Below are positions 1-8,935 of a stretch of 64,000 nucleotides of DNA, piece after piece. Numbering within the stretch: position 1 is the stretch's first letter; every line of letters starts with the position of its first letter. Source of the stretch: Sphingobacteriaceae bacterium. GTDB taxonomy: Bacteria; Bacteroidota; Bacteroidia; B-17B0; Aurantibacillaceae. Both the position numbers and the translations under genes were made by a program. The notes under the pieces were generated by a model. It was not told the DNA's origin. It searched no databases and worked only from the letters and a program-made list of their open reading frames with translations. Location: positions 492,284 through 556,283 of the forward strand of contig JADJLA010000002.1 in assembly GCA_016705695.1 (NCBI GenBank). The letters run 5' to 3'.

Positions 1-44
1 AGTGGCAAAAAGATAACCTTAACTGGATTAAACCTTTGTGATCA

Positions 45-356
45 TTACACCTTCTTTTTTCGATTTGACCGTTTCTCAACAGGTTTGTTTTGTCGATGAC
101 GTTTTGATTTTCTTTTGGTGCGTTTCATTTGCTTCAACGTTTCCTTCGACTGAATACGTTTGTGATGTTTTTTAATGGCTTTTCGCTCAGCTTTTTCTTT
201 CCGTCGACGCTCGCGAGCCTCTCGCCTATCAGCCTTTCGGCCTTTTCGTTCGCTTTGAACTGATCTTTCTTTTGGACCGGTTCCTTTCTCGGATTGGGCA
301 AAAGAATTGCTAAAAATTGAGATAAAAAATATGAAAATAAGAATGCGTTTCACCAT
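45..356 (-). CDS. Small exported, extremely basic protein
   Basis: Unrecognised. The first 21 or so residues form a clear signal peptide (basic start, hydrophobic run of I and F, ending SNSFAQ). The remaining 80 residues are almost only Lys, Arg, Glu, Gln and His, with repeated KR and RR clusters and no hydrophobic core, so the mature protein is probably disordered and could bind nucleic acid or an acidic polymer. The ATG at 356 overlaps the TGA of the dCMP deaminase gene; a GTG one codon upstream is possible. It is the last gene of a same-strand series with the deaminase and FTCD. Similar Lys/Arg-rich exported proteins are common in Bacteroidota without known function. Confidence 0.6.
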   Translation of the reverse strand: MVKRILIFIFFISIFSNSFAQSEKGTGPKERSVQSERKGRKADRREARERRRKEKAERKAIKKHHKRIQSKETLKQMKRTKRKSKRHRQNKPVEKRSNRKKKV

Positions 357-811
357 CACTTATATTGAACAACTTCAACACCAAAACGTTTCAAAAAATC
401 AACACCTTCATCATTGGCAATTCCTTTAAATTCAGCATAACTATGTTTGAAAAAAACCTTAGAAATTCCTACAGTATAGATCACTCTGGCGCAAGCTATG
501 CATGGAGAAAGAGTGACATACAAGGTTGAACCCTTCATTTCCATTTTATTATTAGCAGCATACAAAATGGCATTTTGTTCGGCATGCAAAGCCAAAGAGC
601 AACTTCCCTTACTATCACGAGCGCAGCCGTGTTCAGGCCATTCTACATCGCAATTATGAGTGCCGGCCGGAGGGCCATTATAACCCAATGAAATGATACA
701 AATATCCTTTGTAAAAACAGCACCAACTTGCGCTTTTACACAATGTGAACGAGTGGTCAATTTTTCGGCCAGTTCCATGTAAATAGTATCAAAGGAAGGT
801 TTTGATTTCAC
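356..811 (-). CDS. dCMP deaminase (ComEB-like cytidine deaminase family)
   Basis: Zinc-dependent deaminase that converts dCMP to dUMP in the cytosol for thymidylate synthesis. The zinc site is fully visible: HAEQNA (His76 ligand, Glu78 proton shuttle) and PCIAC (Cys104, Cys107). GYNGPPAGTHNC near residues 43-54 and the Cys/His-rich loop at 54-72 are typical of the dCMP-specific branch, which carries a second structural zinc. At 151 residues it has the usual length. The start is a GTG two bases after the stop of the FTCD gene, giving a tight operon. Confidence 0.9.
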   Translation of the reverse strand: MKSKPSFDTIYMELAEKLTTRSHCVKAQVGAVFTKDICIISLGYNGPPAGTHNCDVEWPEHGCARDSKGSCSLALHAEQNAILYAANNKMEMKGSTLYVTLSPCIACARVIYTVGISKVFFKHSYAEFKGIANDEGVDFLKRFGVEVVQYK

Positions 812-813
812 GT

Positions 814-2502
814 TTAATTCTCGATTTTTGAGTTAATGATTGCGATGATCTCTGCCTCTATTTTTATAGCGTTTTGTTCGATGACTTTACCTTCGTTGAT
901 CATTTTTGATACAAACGCTTTATCATCGTAACCGGTGCAATTTATTCGAACATTCATAAATGATCCCAAAACAGCGCTACGTGCACAAAGTGCCGCTACA
1001 CCGGCATCCGACACAGAGTTAGGATTTCCAATTTCGACCATGGTTTTTATCAATTGCATACTATCGTGGGCCAAATTCATTACTTTAAATGGCACTTCAA
1101 TGGCGAATCTTGTTGCATTGTTAATAGCTTGGGCTCTTGATTTCTTTTCTTCATCGGTTGTTTTAGGTAGAGCAAATGCCGACATGATCTTATTGAAAGC
1201 ATTTGTATCAAGGTCAACAAGCTTATTGAGTTCGTCTTTAAAATACTGCCCTTGTTCGGCATAATTAGAAAATTCTTCCCAACGATCGTCCCAACCTTTT
1301 TTATGAGAACTTAAATTAGCCACCATTGTTGCCAAACTTGCGCCCAAACTTCCCATATACGCGGAGATGGATCCACCACCCGGTGCAGGGCTTTCGGAAG
1401 CGGTTTCGTTGGCAAATTCAACTAAGCTCATACTCACCAATTTTGAATCCAGCTTATTCCTTAATTTATATTCAATAATTCTTTCTTCCGGATCGAATGG
1501 TGAGAGTTCATCTAAACCCATTGACCTTACCGCTATTTTGATGAGTTCTTTTTCACTTACCCCGATAGAACGTTTCTGTTTTTTGAGGAAATACTTTCCT
1601 GCATCCAGCATTGACCGCAATGGTATCAAGCCTACCAATTCACTGCCGGTAACACGAATTCCGCGCTCTTGTGCTTTGTTGCACACTTCATCAAATGCTT
1701 TATGAACTGATGTGATATTAATATTGGTTAAGTTCATTGAAATTTGCGCGATGCCATATTCTTCAATGTACCAACCAATAGCTTTTACCGATTTCAAAGT
1801 TCCCGGAGTTGACTTTGGAGATCCATCGGGATTGGTAATAATTTTTCCGGTTACTTTATCACCTTCGCGCATCACACGCCCTGCTTCACGCACATCAAAT
1901 GCAATTGAATTTGCGCGTCGTGTAGAAGTTGTATTTAAATTTATGTTATATGCTACTAAAAAATCGCGCGCGCCAATAACAGTTGCACCGCGCTTTGCAT
2001 CAAATTCTGCCGGCCCTGAATCTGGTTTCCACTCAGGTAATTTTATTTTTTTAAAGAAGCCTTCGTACTCTCCTGCACGGATCACTGATAGATTACTTCT
2101 CTTTTTATCCTTTTGCGCATCCTCATACAAATATACCGGAAGGTTCAATTTCTCTCCTACCATTTTTGCCAATTTAACAGCGTATGTTGCTGTTTCTTCC
2201 ATGGTAATATTGCTGATCGGAATTAAGGGGCAAACATCGGTTGCACCCATGCGAGGATGCTCTCCTTTGTGTTTGCTCATGTCGATCAATTCACCGGCTT
2301 TTTTAATTGCTAAAAATGCTGCTTGAACTACTGCATCAGGGGTTCCAACAAAAGTTACAACAGTTCGGTTGGTTGCTTTTCCGGGATCAACATTCAATAA
2401 TTTTACACCCTCAACGCTTTCTATTTCGTCGGTAATTTGTTTGATGATGCTCATGTTAGAGCCCTCACTAAAATTGGGTACACATTCAATTAATTGTGTC
2501 AT
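814..2502 (-). CDS. ftcD: Bifunctional glutamate formimidoyltransferase / formimidotetrahydrofolate cyclodeaminase
   Basis: Last steps of histidine degradation: moves the formimino group from formiminoglutamate to tetrahydrofolate, then cyclises it to methenyl-THF with release of ammonia. Residues 1-180 are the formiminotransferase N-terminal domain (ECVPNFSEG start; HPRMGATDVCPL with His82 at the position of the known catalytic His). About 180-300 is its C-terminal domain, and about 360-562 the cyclodeaminase domain (PAPGGGSISAYMGSLGASL). At 562 residues it is the full fused form, as in mammals and many Bacteroidota. It overlaps the tag gene by 4 bases (ATGA). No other hut gene is in the window. 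Confidence 0.93.
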   Translation of the reverse strand: MTQLIECVPNFSEGSNMSIIKQITDEIESVEGVKLLNVDPGKATNRTVVTFVGTPDAVVQAAFLAIKKAGELIDMSKHKGEHPRMGATDVCPLIPISNITMEETATYAVKLAKMVGEKLNLPVYLYEDAQKDKKRSNLSVIRAGEYEGFFKKIKLPEWKPDSGPAEFDAKRGATVIGARDFLVAYNINLNTTSTRRANSIAFDVREAGRVMREGDKVTGKIITNPDGSPKSTPGTLKSVKAIGWYIEEYGIAQISMNLTNINITSVHKAFDEVCNKAQERGIRVTGSELVGLIPLRSMLDAGKYFLKKQKRSIGVSEKELIKIAVRSMGLDELSPFDPEERIIEYKLRNKLDSKLVSMSLVEFANETASESPAPGGGSISAYMGSLGASLATMVANLSSHKKGWDDRWEEFSNYAEQGQYFKDELNKLVDLDTNAFNKIMSAFALPKTTDEEKKSRAQAINNATRFAIEVPFKVMNLAHDSMQLIKTMVEIGNPNSVSDAGVAALCARSAVLGSFMNVRINCTGYDDKAFVSKMINEGKVIEQNAIKIEAEIIAIINSKIEN

Positions 2503-3077
2503 ATTCTCAGATCTTTATGCGTTAAGTTGATCTCTTTAAAACGTTTGCAATTTTGTACATGATCATTAACCATGCCAACAGCCTGCATATTTGCATAACA
2601 AATGGTACTTCCGCGAAATTTAAATCCGCGTTTTTTCATGTCCAATGCCATAGCATCACTTTCTTGTGTTGTTGCTTTGATATCGCTTTGTGTTTTTAAT
2701 TTACTGATGATGGGTTTATTATTTACAAACTGCCAAACATATGTATTAAAACTACCAAACTCTTTTTGAATTTTTATAAAGGCTTGGGCATTTGTTATCA
2801 TACATGCAATTTTTGAACGATTGCGAATAATGCTCTTATCCTTCATTAAACGATCTACATCTTTTGCGGTAAATTTTGCCACTTTTTTATGATCGAAATT
2901 AGCAAATGCCTTTTTAAATCCTTTACGGCGATGCAAAATTGTTTTCCAAGATAAACCCGCTTGAAAACTCTCAAGAATTAGGAATTCGAAATGCTTTTTA
3001 TCATTCAAAACCGGAACGCCCCACTCCTTATCGTGGTATTCCTGCATTAATTTATCGTTTCCGGGCCAATTGCACAT
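2499..3077 (-). CDS. tag: DNA-3-methyladenine glycosylase I
   Basis: Base-excision repair glycosylase that removes 3-methyladenine from alkylated DNA. Tag hallmarks are present: zinc ligands Cys2 and His15 (EYHDKEWG), the FQAGLSWKTIL segment of the helix-hairpin-helix fold, and a C-terminal NDHVQNC giving the second His-x3-Cys pair. At 192 residues the length is normal. It opens a four-gene minus-strand unit with ftcD, the deaminase and the basic protein. The upstream 60 bases are shared with the divergent ccmB gene. Confidence 0.92.
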   Translation of the reverse strand: MCNWPGNDKLMQEYHDKEWGVPVLNDKKHFEFLILESFQAGLSWKTILHRRKGFKKAFANFDHKKVAKFTAKDVDRLMKDKSIIRNRSKIACMITNAQAFIKIQKEFGSFNTYVWQFVNNKPIISKLKTQSDIKATTQESDAMALDMKKRGFKFRGSTICYANMQAVGMVNDHVQNCKRFKEINLTHKDLRI

Positions 3078-3122
3078 ATAAAAAGAGTTTCAAATATAAT
3101 TCATTTAACCGCAATATTTAAA

Positions 3123-3130
3123 TAACTTTG
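3123..3130 (+). promoter_or_regulatory. Candidate -7 element of the ccm operon
   Basis: TAACTTTG fits the Bacteroidota -7 consensus TAnnTTTG, 7 bases before the ccmB ATG. I find no good TTG at the expected -33 spacing, so the leader would be very short and the call is tentative. Confidence 0.3.
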
Positions 3131-3137
3131 CTAACCA

Positions 3138-3797
3138 ATGTTCAACCGGCAATTATTAGCACTTATTAAAAAAGAATTCACCTTGGAATTTCGACAAAAA
3201 GCTTCTTTGGGTGGTGTTTTGGTTTACGTTATTGCTACCATTTTTATTTCAGCCTTAACCTTTAATAAGATAATTGCGCCAGCGGTTTGGAACGCACTTT
3301 TTTGGATCATTTTTTTGTTTTCGGCCATCACTATTTGCGGTAAAAGTTTTACGAAAGAAAGCGGTGGGGCTGCTTTACACAATTACGTGATCTATAAGCC
3401 ACTTACTTTTTTTGCTTCCAAACTTATTTACAATTTTATCTTCCTCTTAACAATTAGCTTGATCACACTTTTCTTTTACTCCTGGTTTATAGGTTATCTC
3501 ATCTCTAATTTTACTCTCTTTGGCATTGTGCTTGTATTGGCCTGTTTAGGTTTTTCGGCCATTTTGACATTAATGAGTGCTATTGCTTCAAAAACAGATA
3601 ACACTAATACCATGATGAGCATTTTGAGCTTTCCTGTGCTAATTCCGGTACTTATTTTAGTTTTACGAATTAGTAAGCAGGCGATCGACGGCTTGTCGTG
3701 GAGCGTAAGCACAGATTTTTTACTGATCTTAATAAGCGTTAATGCTATTTGTATTGTGCTTTCTATACTATTATTTCCGTATCTTTGGCGGGCCTAA
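3138..3797 (+). CDS. ccmB: Heme exporter permease CcmB
   Basis: Membrane subunit of the CcmABC transporter-like complex of cytochrome c maturation system I, which energises release of holo-CcmE. The 219 residues contain about six hydrophobic helices, with the opening LALIKKEFTLEFRQKASLGG typical of CcmB and KSFTKESGG after helix 2. It starts the operon ccmB-C-D-E-F, with ccmC six bases after its stop. The ATPase partner ccmA is not adjacent and must lie elsewhere. Confidence 0.92.
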   Translation: MFNRQLLALIKKEFTLEFRQKASLGGVLVYVIATIFISALTFNKIIAPAVWNALFWIIFLFSAITICGKSFTKESGGAALHNYVIYKPLTFFASKLIYNFIFLLTISLITLFFYSWFIGYLISNFTLFGIVLVLACLGFSAILTLMSAIASKTDNTNTMMSILSFPVLIPVLILVLRISKQAIDGLSWSVSTDFLLILISVNAICIVLSILLFPYLWRA

Positions 3798-3802
3798 AAA
3801 AC

Positions 3803-4462
3803 ATGAAGAACTGGTACAAAATAGCGGCAGTGATATTGATCCTTTACACGATCATTTTTGGCATGTTGGGAGTTGTTCCTCGACTTGCTATTTTAAATGA
3901 GACCATCCGCAATCTGTATTATCATGTACCACTTTGGTGGGCTATGATGTTACAAATGGGTGTTTCGCTTTTTTATAGTGCCAAATATTTAAAAGGAGAG
4001 AATAAACAGGATGAAAAATTTGCCTTTAATGCCGCTTTAGTTGGAATTTTATTGTCGATACCTGGGTTGATGACCGGAAGTTTATGGGCAAGATATACGT
4101 GGGGAACCTGGTGGACGTTTCAAGATCCGAAACTGAACGGAGTTGCTATAGGAATTTTAATTTACGTGATCTATTTTATTCTTCGCGCTTCCATAATTCA
4201 AGAAACGACAAGAGCGCGTGTAAGTTCAGTATTTAATATTTTTGCGTTTGTAATGTTCATGTTATTCATCATGGTATTTCCGCGCTTAACCGATTCACTA
4301 CATCCGGGTAATGGCGGTAATCCTGCATTTGGTAAATACGATCTTGATAGTAACATGCGGTTAATCTTTTATCCTGCTGTAATTGGCTGGATGTGTTTTA
4401 GCGGCTGGCTATTGAATATTTTAAATAGAATTTCACTTATTAAATCAAAGATAGATGACTAA
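3803..4462 (+). CDS. ccmC: Heme-handling protein CcmC (CcsA/CcmC family)
   Basis: Integral membrane protein that presents heme to CcmE in cytochrome c maturation. The tryptophan-rich heme-handling loop is present as TWGTWWTFQDPKLNG, followed by further membrane helices and a periplasmic Asp/Gly-rich loop (LTDSLHPGNGGNPAFG). I chose the ATG at 3803 (MKNWYKIAA); longer in-frame starts would run back into ccmB in another frame and add a non-homologous leader. About 219 residues, six membrane segments. Its last bases overlap the next gene by 8 bases. Confidence 0.92.
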   Translation: MKNWYKIAAVILILYTIIFGMLGVVPRLAILNETIRNLYYHVPLWWAMMLQMGVSLFYSAKYLKGENKQDEKFAFNAALVGILLSIPGLMTGSLWARYTWGTWWTFQDPKLNGVAIGILIYVIYFILRASIIQETTRARVSSVFNIFAFVMFMLFIMVFPRLTDSLHPGNGGNPAFGKYDLDSNMRLIFYPAVIGWMCFSGWLLNILNRISLIKSKIDD

Positions 4463-4670
4463 GAAATTTTACCTGATATTGTTCTTACTTTCTACATTTT
4501 TTGCCAATGCGCAAGAAGTAGAAATGGCAGATAGCTTTCGCGCTGATGGAAAAATATATGTTGTAATCACAGTGCTCGCCATTGTATTTACATGTATCAT
4601 TGGTATATTGATATTTCTTGAGCGCAAATTAAGCAGATTAGAAAAAGAAATTAAAGAAACGAAGAACTAA
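4455..4670 (+). CDS. CcmD-like small membrane protein
   Basis: 71 residues: a signal-like hydrophobic start ending FANAQ, a short exported stretch (EVEMADSFRADGK), one membrane helix (YVVITVLAIVFTCIIGILIF) and a charged tail (LERKLSRLEKEIKETKN). One helix followed by a charged coiled cytosolic tail, placed between ccmC and ccmE, matches the CcmD role of stabilising the CcmABC-CcmE complex. Sequence similarity in this family is weak, so the call rests mainly on position and topology. It overlaps ccmC by 8 bases and lies 1 base before ccmE. Confidence 0.75.
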   Translation: MTKKFYLILFLLSTFFANAQEVEMADSFRADGKIYVVITVLAIVFTCIIGILIFLERKLSRLEKEIKETKN

Positions 4671-4671
4671 G

Positions 4672-5058
4672 ATGAAAAAATTATATATCGTTGCTATTGT
4701 AGTTATAGGTGTTGCTATTGCGGTGATCATGTCCACTTTAAAAAACACTACAACTTATTCTGATTTTACAGAATCGGCAGCAAATTCTGAATGGGAATTT
4801 TATATTGTAGGTAAATTTGATAAAACATTGGCGCAGGTTTGGGAGCCAAAGATCAACCCTAATGAATTCAGTTTCTTTTTAACAGACAACAAAGGAACAA
4901 CCAAACAAGTAGTTCTTCATAAAAGCAAACCACAAGATTTTGATAAAAGTGAGCAAATAGTATTAATTGGAAAAATGCAGAGTGATGTATTTCATGCCAA
5001 CGATATACTATTAAAGTGCCCAAGTAAATACAACGATGCTACTCCAAAAATTGAGTAG
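4672..5058 (+). CDS. ccmE: Cytochrome c maturation heme chaperone CcmE, CxxxY variant
   Basis: Periplasmic heme chaperone of system I: one N-terminal membrane anchor (residues 3-22) and an OB-fold domain (YIVGKFDK...VLIGKMQSDVFHANDILLKCPSKY). In classical CcmE a His in HxxxY near the C-terminus binds heme covalently. Here that site reads CPSKY, with Cys116 and Tyr120, the CxxxY form known from archaea and some sulfate reducers. Length 128 residues. It sits between ccmD and ccmF. Confidence 0.88.
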   Translation: MKKLYIVAIVVIGVAIAVIMSTLKNTTTYSDFTESAANSEWEFYIVGKFDKTLAQVWEPKINPNEFSFFLTDNKGTTKQVVLHKSKPQDFDKSEQIVLIGKMQSDVFHANDILLKCPSKYNDATPKIE

Positions 5059-5066
5059 ATAACAAA

Positions 5067-7640
5067 TTGAACTCTTCCATAGAATATATAGGTGAACACA
5101 TTTGGGCCGGGAAACTTGGCAATGGTTTTGTTGTTCTATCATTTGTGGCAGCGCTTTTATCACTTATTGCATTTTGCCTTTCTACTAAACGAACAGAATA
5201 TCTTTCTTTTGCCAGAATAACATTTAAACTTCATGCAGTAGCTGTTTTAGGAATTGCCGTAACCTTGTTTTATATGTTGCTCAATCATTTTTTTGAGTAC
5301 CAATACATTTGGCAGCATAGCAATAAAAGTATGGATATGAAATTTATCCTATCATGCTTTTGGGAAGGCCAGGAAGGTAGTTTTTTACTTTGGACATTTT
5401 GGAATGTAGTAATAGGTCTAATTCTTAATCGTATTTTAAAAAATACTGAATGGGAAGCGCCCACAATGGCCGTTTTTGCTTTAGTACAAATATTTTTAGC
5501 AAGCATGATCCTTGGTATTTATATTGGTGATTATAAAATTGGCTCTAATCCATTCTTATTGCTTCGCGAGCATGAACAGTATAGAAACATGCCTTTCATT
5601 CAAAATCCAAATTATCTTTTCAAGCTTGACGGCCGAGGATTAAATCCCTTATTAATGAATTACTGGATGACTATACATCCACCAACTCTGTTTTTAGGAT
5701 TTGCATCTACACTTGTTCCTTTCGCCTTTGCCATTGCAGCATTTTGGAATAAAAAATTTAATGATTGGCAAAAGCTTGCCTTGCCTTGGACATTTTTTAG
5801 TGTTTGCGTTTTAGGTATAGGAATTTTAATGGGTGGCGCCTGGGCATACGAAGCATTAAGCTTTGGAGGCTTCTGGGCTTGGGATCCGGTTGAAAATTCT
5901 TCGTTAGTACCTTGGCTGGTGATCGTTGCCGCAGCTCATACAATGATAATTAACAAAAACAAAGGTGGTTCATTATTTACAACACACTTCTTATCCATTG
6001 CAGGATTTCTTTTGGTTCTTTACTCAACATTTTTAACGCGTAGTGGTATTTTAGGCAGTTCAAGTGTACACGCTTTTACCGATCTGGGAATGACCGGGCA
6101 GTTGGTAATGTATATGCTTACGTTTGTTTTCATAAGTGTTGTATTGTTGATCCATAATGAACTAATAAAGTATTCTTACATTATAGGTTCTTTACTTATC
6201 TGGTTCTTTAGTTTAGTTTACGGATACCAGAAATTAGCGCTAGAAATTTGGTGTGTTGGATCGGCCATTATGACCTTTTGGGCTTACGTAAAATATTTTC
6301 CAAAGGAAAAAGAAGAAGAAGCACTTTATTCGCGCGAGTTTTGGATGTTTGTTGGAAGTATGATATTGCTATTGATAGCCATGGTGATCACCTACTTTAC
6401 TTCACTTCCTGTGATCAATAAACTATTTGACCTGAAGTATGCCCAACTAAAAGTGCAAGAATACAATGATTTTATTTTACCATTTGCGGTAGTGTTAGTG
6501 CTATTGATAGCTTGCGCTCAATTTCTCAAATATAAAAAGAACAACGCACCTGCATTCTTTAAAAGTTTAATGATAAGCTTTGGATTGGCCTTAGCTTTTG
6601 GTTTAACAGCAAGTATACCATTGTATTTTAATGAAAGTAAATTAGAAACCTACAATAAGATAGGTTATACATCCATTTTGATCACTTCATTGTTTGCCGT
6701 ATTTGCCAACCTTGATTACATGTTAAGGATATTAAAAGGTCGCATTAAAAAATCCGGTTCTTCGATCGCCCATATTGGTTTTGCTATGATCATGATCGGT
6801 GTTTTAATTTCTACATCTAAAAAAATAACGATCTCAAAAAACACAACCAAGCAAAATCTCACTGAACTTTCAAAAGAATTTGATAATCAAAAAAGCATGT
6901 TACTTACCCAAGGAGATACAGTGCCAATGGGTCCTTACATGGTAACTTATAAAGGCAGAGAAAAAGTTGGTATCGATTATTATTTTAAGGTAGACTATTT
7001 AGCGGAAGGAAAAGATGGCAAATTGGAATATCAATTTACATTAAAACCAAAAATTCAAGACAATCCAATAATGGGAACCGCAGCCGAGCCTGGCACCAAA
7101 CATTTTTTAGAGAAGGATATTTACACCGTTGCTTACGCAGATGTGAGAACTCAAATTGATTCGGCTACTCTTGGGAAATATAAACCGCCAACAAATTATG
7201 TGGGCCATATAAAGGATACGATCTTTGCAGGTAATGCTATCATTGTAATCGACTCCCTTAGAACAAACGTGAACGAGGCAGAGTACAAAATAAGTGATTC
7301 GCTTTTGGAAGTAACGGCTGTTTTAAAAGCTTACGATACGCAAAAGAACATTTATACTGCGCGGCCGAAGTATATAATTAAGAATAATACACAAATACCA
7401 GGCGAGTATATTGTTGAAGAATTAGGTTTGAAGTTTGTATTCTGGAAAATAAATCCTGAAGAAGGCACCATTGAAATTACCATGAGTGAGCGTGTAGGAA
7501 ATTCAAAAGACTTTATTGTAATGGAAGCACATCTATTCCCATTCATTAATGTATTATGGTTAGGTTGCATTATTATGGCTTTAGGAACAGCAATAGCAAT
7601 TATGGAACGTATCCATCAAATAAGAAGAAAACATGCTTGA
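5067..7640 (+). CDS. ccmF: Cytochrome c heme lyase CcmF/CcsA-type protein
   Basis: Multi-spanning heme lyase that joins heme to the CxxCH cysteines of apocytochrome c outside the membrane. The WWD loop is visible as GGFWAWDPVENSSLVPWL, with conserved histidines in flanking helices (TIHPPTLFLGFA; SSVHAFTDLG). The C-terminal part holds a large exported domain (about residues 610-820) and a last membrane helix, giving 857 residues, longer than proteobacterial CcmF as is usual in Bacteroidota. The start is TTG, 8 bases after ccmE; NSSIEYIGEHIWAGKLGNGF is the expected family start, so TTG is preferred to any later ATG. No ccmG or ccmH gene follows. Confidence 0.9.
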   Translation: MNSSIEYIGEHIWAGKLGNGFVVLSFVAALLSLIAFCLSTKRTEYLSFARITFKLHAVAVLGIAVTLFYMLLNHFFEYQYIWQHSNKSMDMKFILSCFWEGQEGSFLLWTFWNVVIGLILNRILKNTEWEAPTMAVFALVQIFLASMILGIYIGDYKIGSNPFLLLREHEQYRNMPFIQNPNYLFKLDGRGLNPLLMNYWMTIHPPTLFLGFASTLVPFAFAIAAFWNKKFNDWQKLALPWTFFSVCVLGIGILMGGAWAYEALSFGGFWAWDPVENSSLVPWLVIVAAAHTMIINKNKGGSLFTTHFLSIAGFLLVLYSTFLTRSGILGSSSVHAFTDLGMTGQLVMYMLTFVFISVVLLIHNELIKYSYIIGSLLIWFFSLVYGYQKLALEIWCVGSAIMTFWAYVKYFPKEKEEEALYSREFWMFVGSMILLLIAMVITYFTSLPVINKLFDLKYAQLKVQEYNDFILPFAVVLVLLIACAQFLKYKKNNAPAFFKSLMISFGLALAFGLTASIPLYFNESKLETYNKIGYTSILITSLFAVFANLDYMLRILKGRIKKSGSSIAHIGFAMIMIGVLISTSKKITISKNTTKQNLTELSKEFDNQKSMLLTQGDTVPMGPYMVTYKGREKVGIDYYFKVDYLAEGKDGKLEYQFTLKPKIQDNPIMGTAAEPGTKHFLEKDIYTVAYADVRTQIDSATLGKYKPPTNYVGHIKDTIFAGNAIIVIDSLRTNVNEAEYKISDSLLEVTAVLKAYDTQKNIYTARPKYIIKNNTQIPGEYIVEELGLKFVFWKINPEEGTIEITMSERVGNSKDFIVMEAHLFPFINVLWLGCIIMALGTAIAIMERIHQIRRKHA

Positions 7641-8418
7641 GGTGCGTAAAAAAATAGTCATCATTGGTTGCGGTAATGTAGCCTGGCATTTAGCTAATCA
7701 GCTTTATAAAAAATTTGATCTGGTTGTTTATAATCACAAAGCCAATGCGCAATTAACCGAATTCAAAAAAGAATTTAGCGCACATACGTATTCTTCCATA
7801 AAAAAGATCATTCCTAACGCGGAGGCTTATTTTATTTGTGTAACCGATAGTTCAATTGCATCAGTTATCAAAACCATTTCTCTTCCTCCGGCAAGTAACA
7901 TTTTAATTTGCTCAGGTAATTTTGATCTGGCGAGTGTAAAAACAAAACTGAAGAATATTTCTATATTTTATCCTATACAAACTTTTTCTAAAGAAGATAA
8001 GATCAAATGGAAAGATACATTAGTTGTGATTGATTCTGTATCTCAAGCGGCATTTTTAAAAGCGCAAAGTGTTTGCATGTACTTCAGCAAACAGCTCATT
8101 CAACTAGATTACCAACAAAGATTAAAATTGCATTTAGCAGCCGTATTAGTAAATAACTTTACGAATGCTCTTTTTGTAGAGGCCGATAAAATGATGCAAG
8201 CCGTAAGAAAAGATCTTAATATTACAACGCTCTTACCTCTCATAAAACAAAGTACAAAAAAACTAAAGTACATGAGTCCTAAAGCTGCGCAAACCGGTCC
8301 GGCCAAACGTAAAGACCAAGTAGTTATAGAAAAACATTTAGAGATCCTAAAGAACAATAAAGACTTAAAACAGATCTATACTTTACTTAGCGAGCTTATT
8401 TCCAAACAACAAAAATAA
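7633..8418 (+). CDS. DUF2520 / Rossmann-like NAD(P)-dependent oxidoreductase
   Basis: 261 residues. The N-terminal Rossmann domain starts IVIIGCGNVAWHLANQLYKK (glycine-rich dinucleotide loop). The C-terminal helical part (LHLAAVLVNNFTNALFVEADKM ... MSPKAAQTGPAKRKD) matches the DUF2520 domain, related to ketopantoate-reductase and pyrroline-5-carboxylate-reductase folds. Substrate unknown. The ATG overlaps the end of ccmF by 8 bases and the next gene begins 1 base after its stop, so it is co-transcribed with the ccm genes and the phosphatase, although a role in heme chemistry is not implied. Confidence 0.82.
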   Translation: MLEVRKKIVIIGCGNVAWHLANQLYKKFDLVVYNHKANAQLTEFKKEFSAHTYSSIKKIIPNAEAYFICVTDSSIASVIKTISLPPASNILICSGNFDLASVKTKLKNISIFYPIQTFSKEDKIKWKDTLVVIDSVSQAAFLKAQSVCMYFSKQLIQLDYQQRLKLHLAAVLVNNFTNALFVEADKMMQAVRKDLNITTLLPLIKQSTKKLKYMSPKAAQTGPAKRKDQVVIEKHLEILKNNKDLKQIYTLLSELISKQQK

Positions 8419-8419
8419 G

Positions 8420-8935
8420 ATGGCAATTAACTATAAGCAGGCATTAACCAAGATCACCACTTTTATTTTTGACATCGATGGTGTTCTAACTAATAACACC
8501 GTTTTTATCAATGAACAAGGAGAGTTATTGCGTAACATGCACTCTAAAGACGGTTATGCTATTCAATTAGCCATAAAAAAAGGTTATAATATCATTATTA
8601 TTTCTGGTGGAAATAATGAGCCTGTAAAAAAAGTCTTAGAGCGGGCCGGAGTGCAACATGTTTTTATTCGCCAGTCAGACAAATTACAATGCTATACTGA
8701 CTTTCTTATTGAACATTCCCTAAGCGATAAAGAAATTATGTATATGGGTGATGACCTTCCGGATTGGCATGTAATGAGTCGCGTGGCTGTGGCTGCTTGC
8801 CCAAATGACGCTGCTACGGAGATAAAAGAAATATGCCAGTACATTTCTCATAAAAAAGGTGGCGAAGGGTGTGTGCGCGATATTATTGAGCAAACCATGC
8901 GCGTGCAGCAGAAATGGGAAATTGCAAATTGGTAA
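8420..8935 (+). CDS. kdsC: KdsC-like HAD phosphatase (3-deoxy-D-manno-octulosonate 8-phosphate phosphatase)
   Basis: HAD-superfamily phosphatase of the C0 class without a cap domain. Motif I is FIFDIDGVLTNN with Asp nucleophile and Asp acid, motif II IISGG, motif III Lys in the KLQCYTDF region, and motif IV GDDLPDWHVM. These match KdsC, which makes free Kdo for lipopolysaccharide. At 171 residues it is the usual size, and active enzymes are tetramers. It follows the DUF2520 gene by 1 base, an association common in Bacteroidota. Confidence 0.85.
   Translation: MAINYKQALTKITTFIFDIDGVLTNNTVFINEQGELLRNMHSKDGYAIQLAIKKGYNIIIISGGNNEPVKKVLERAGVQHVFIRQSDKLQCYTDFLIEHSLSDKEIMYMGDDLPDWHVMSRVAVAACPNDAATEIKEICQYISHKKGGEGCVRDIIEQTMRVQQKWEIANW

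Noticed and set aside
935..2326. Plus-strand open frames inside ftcD
   Set aside because: They are shadows of the well-supported FTCD gene on the other strand, with no family features of their own.
3749..3802. Longer N-terminus for CcmC
   Set aside because: The extension translates the end of ccmB in another frame and does not resemble a CcmC start; ATG at 3803 is better.
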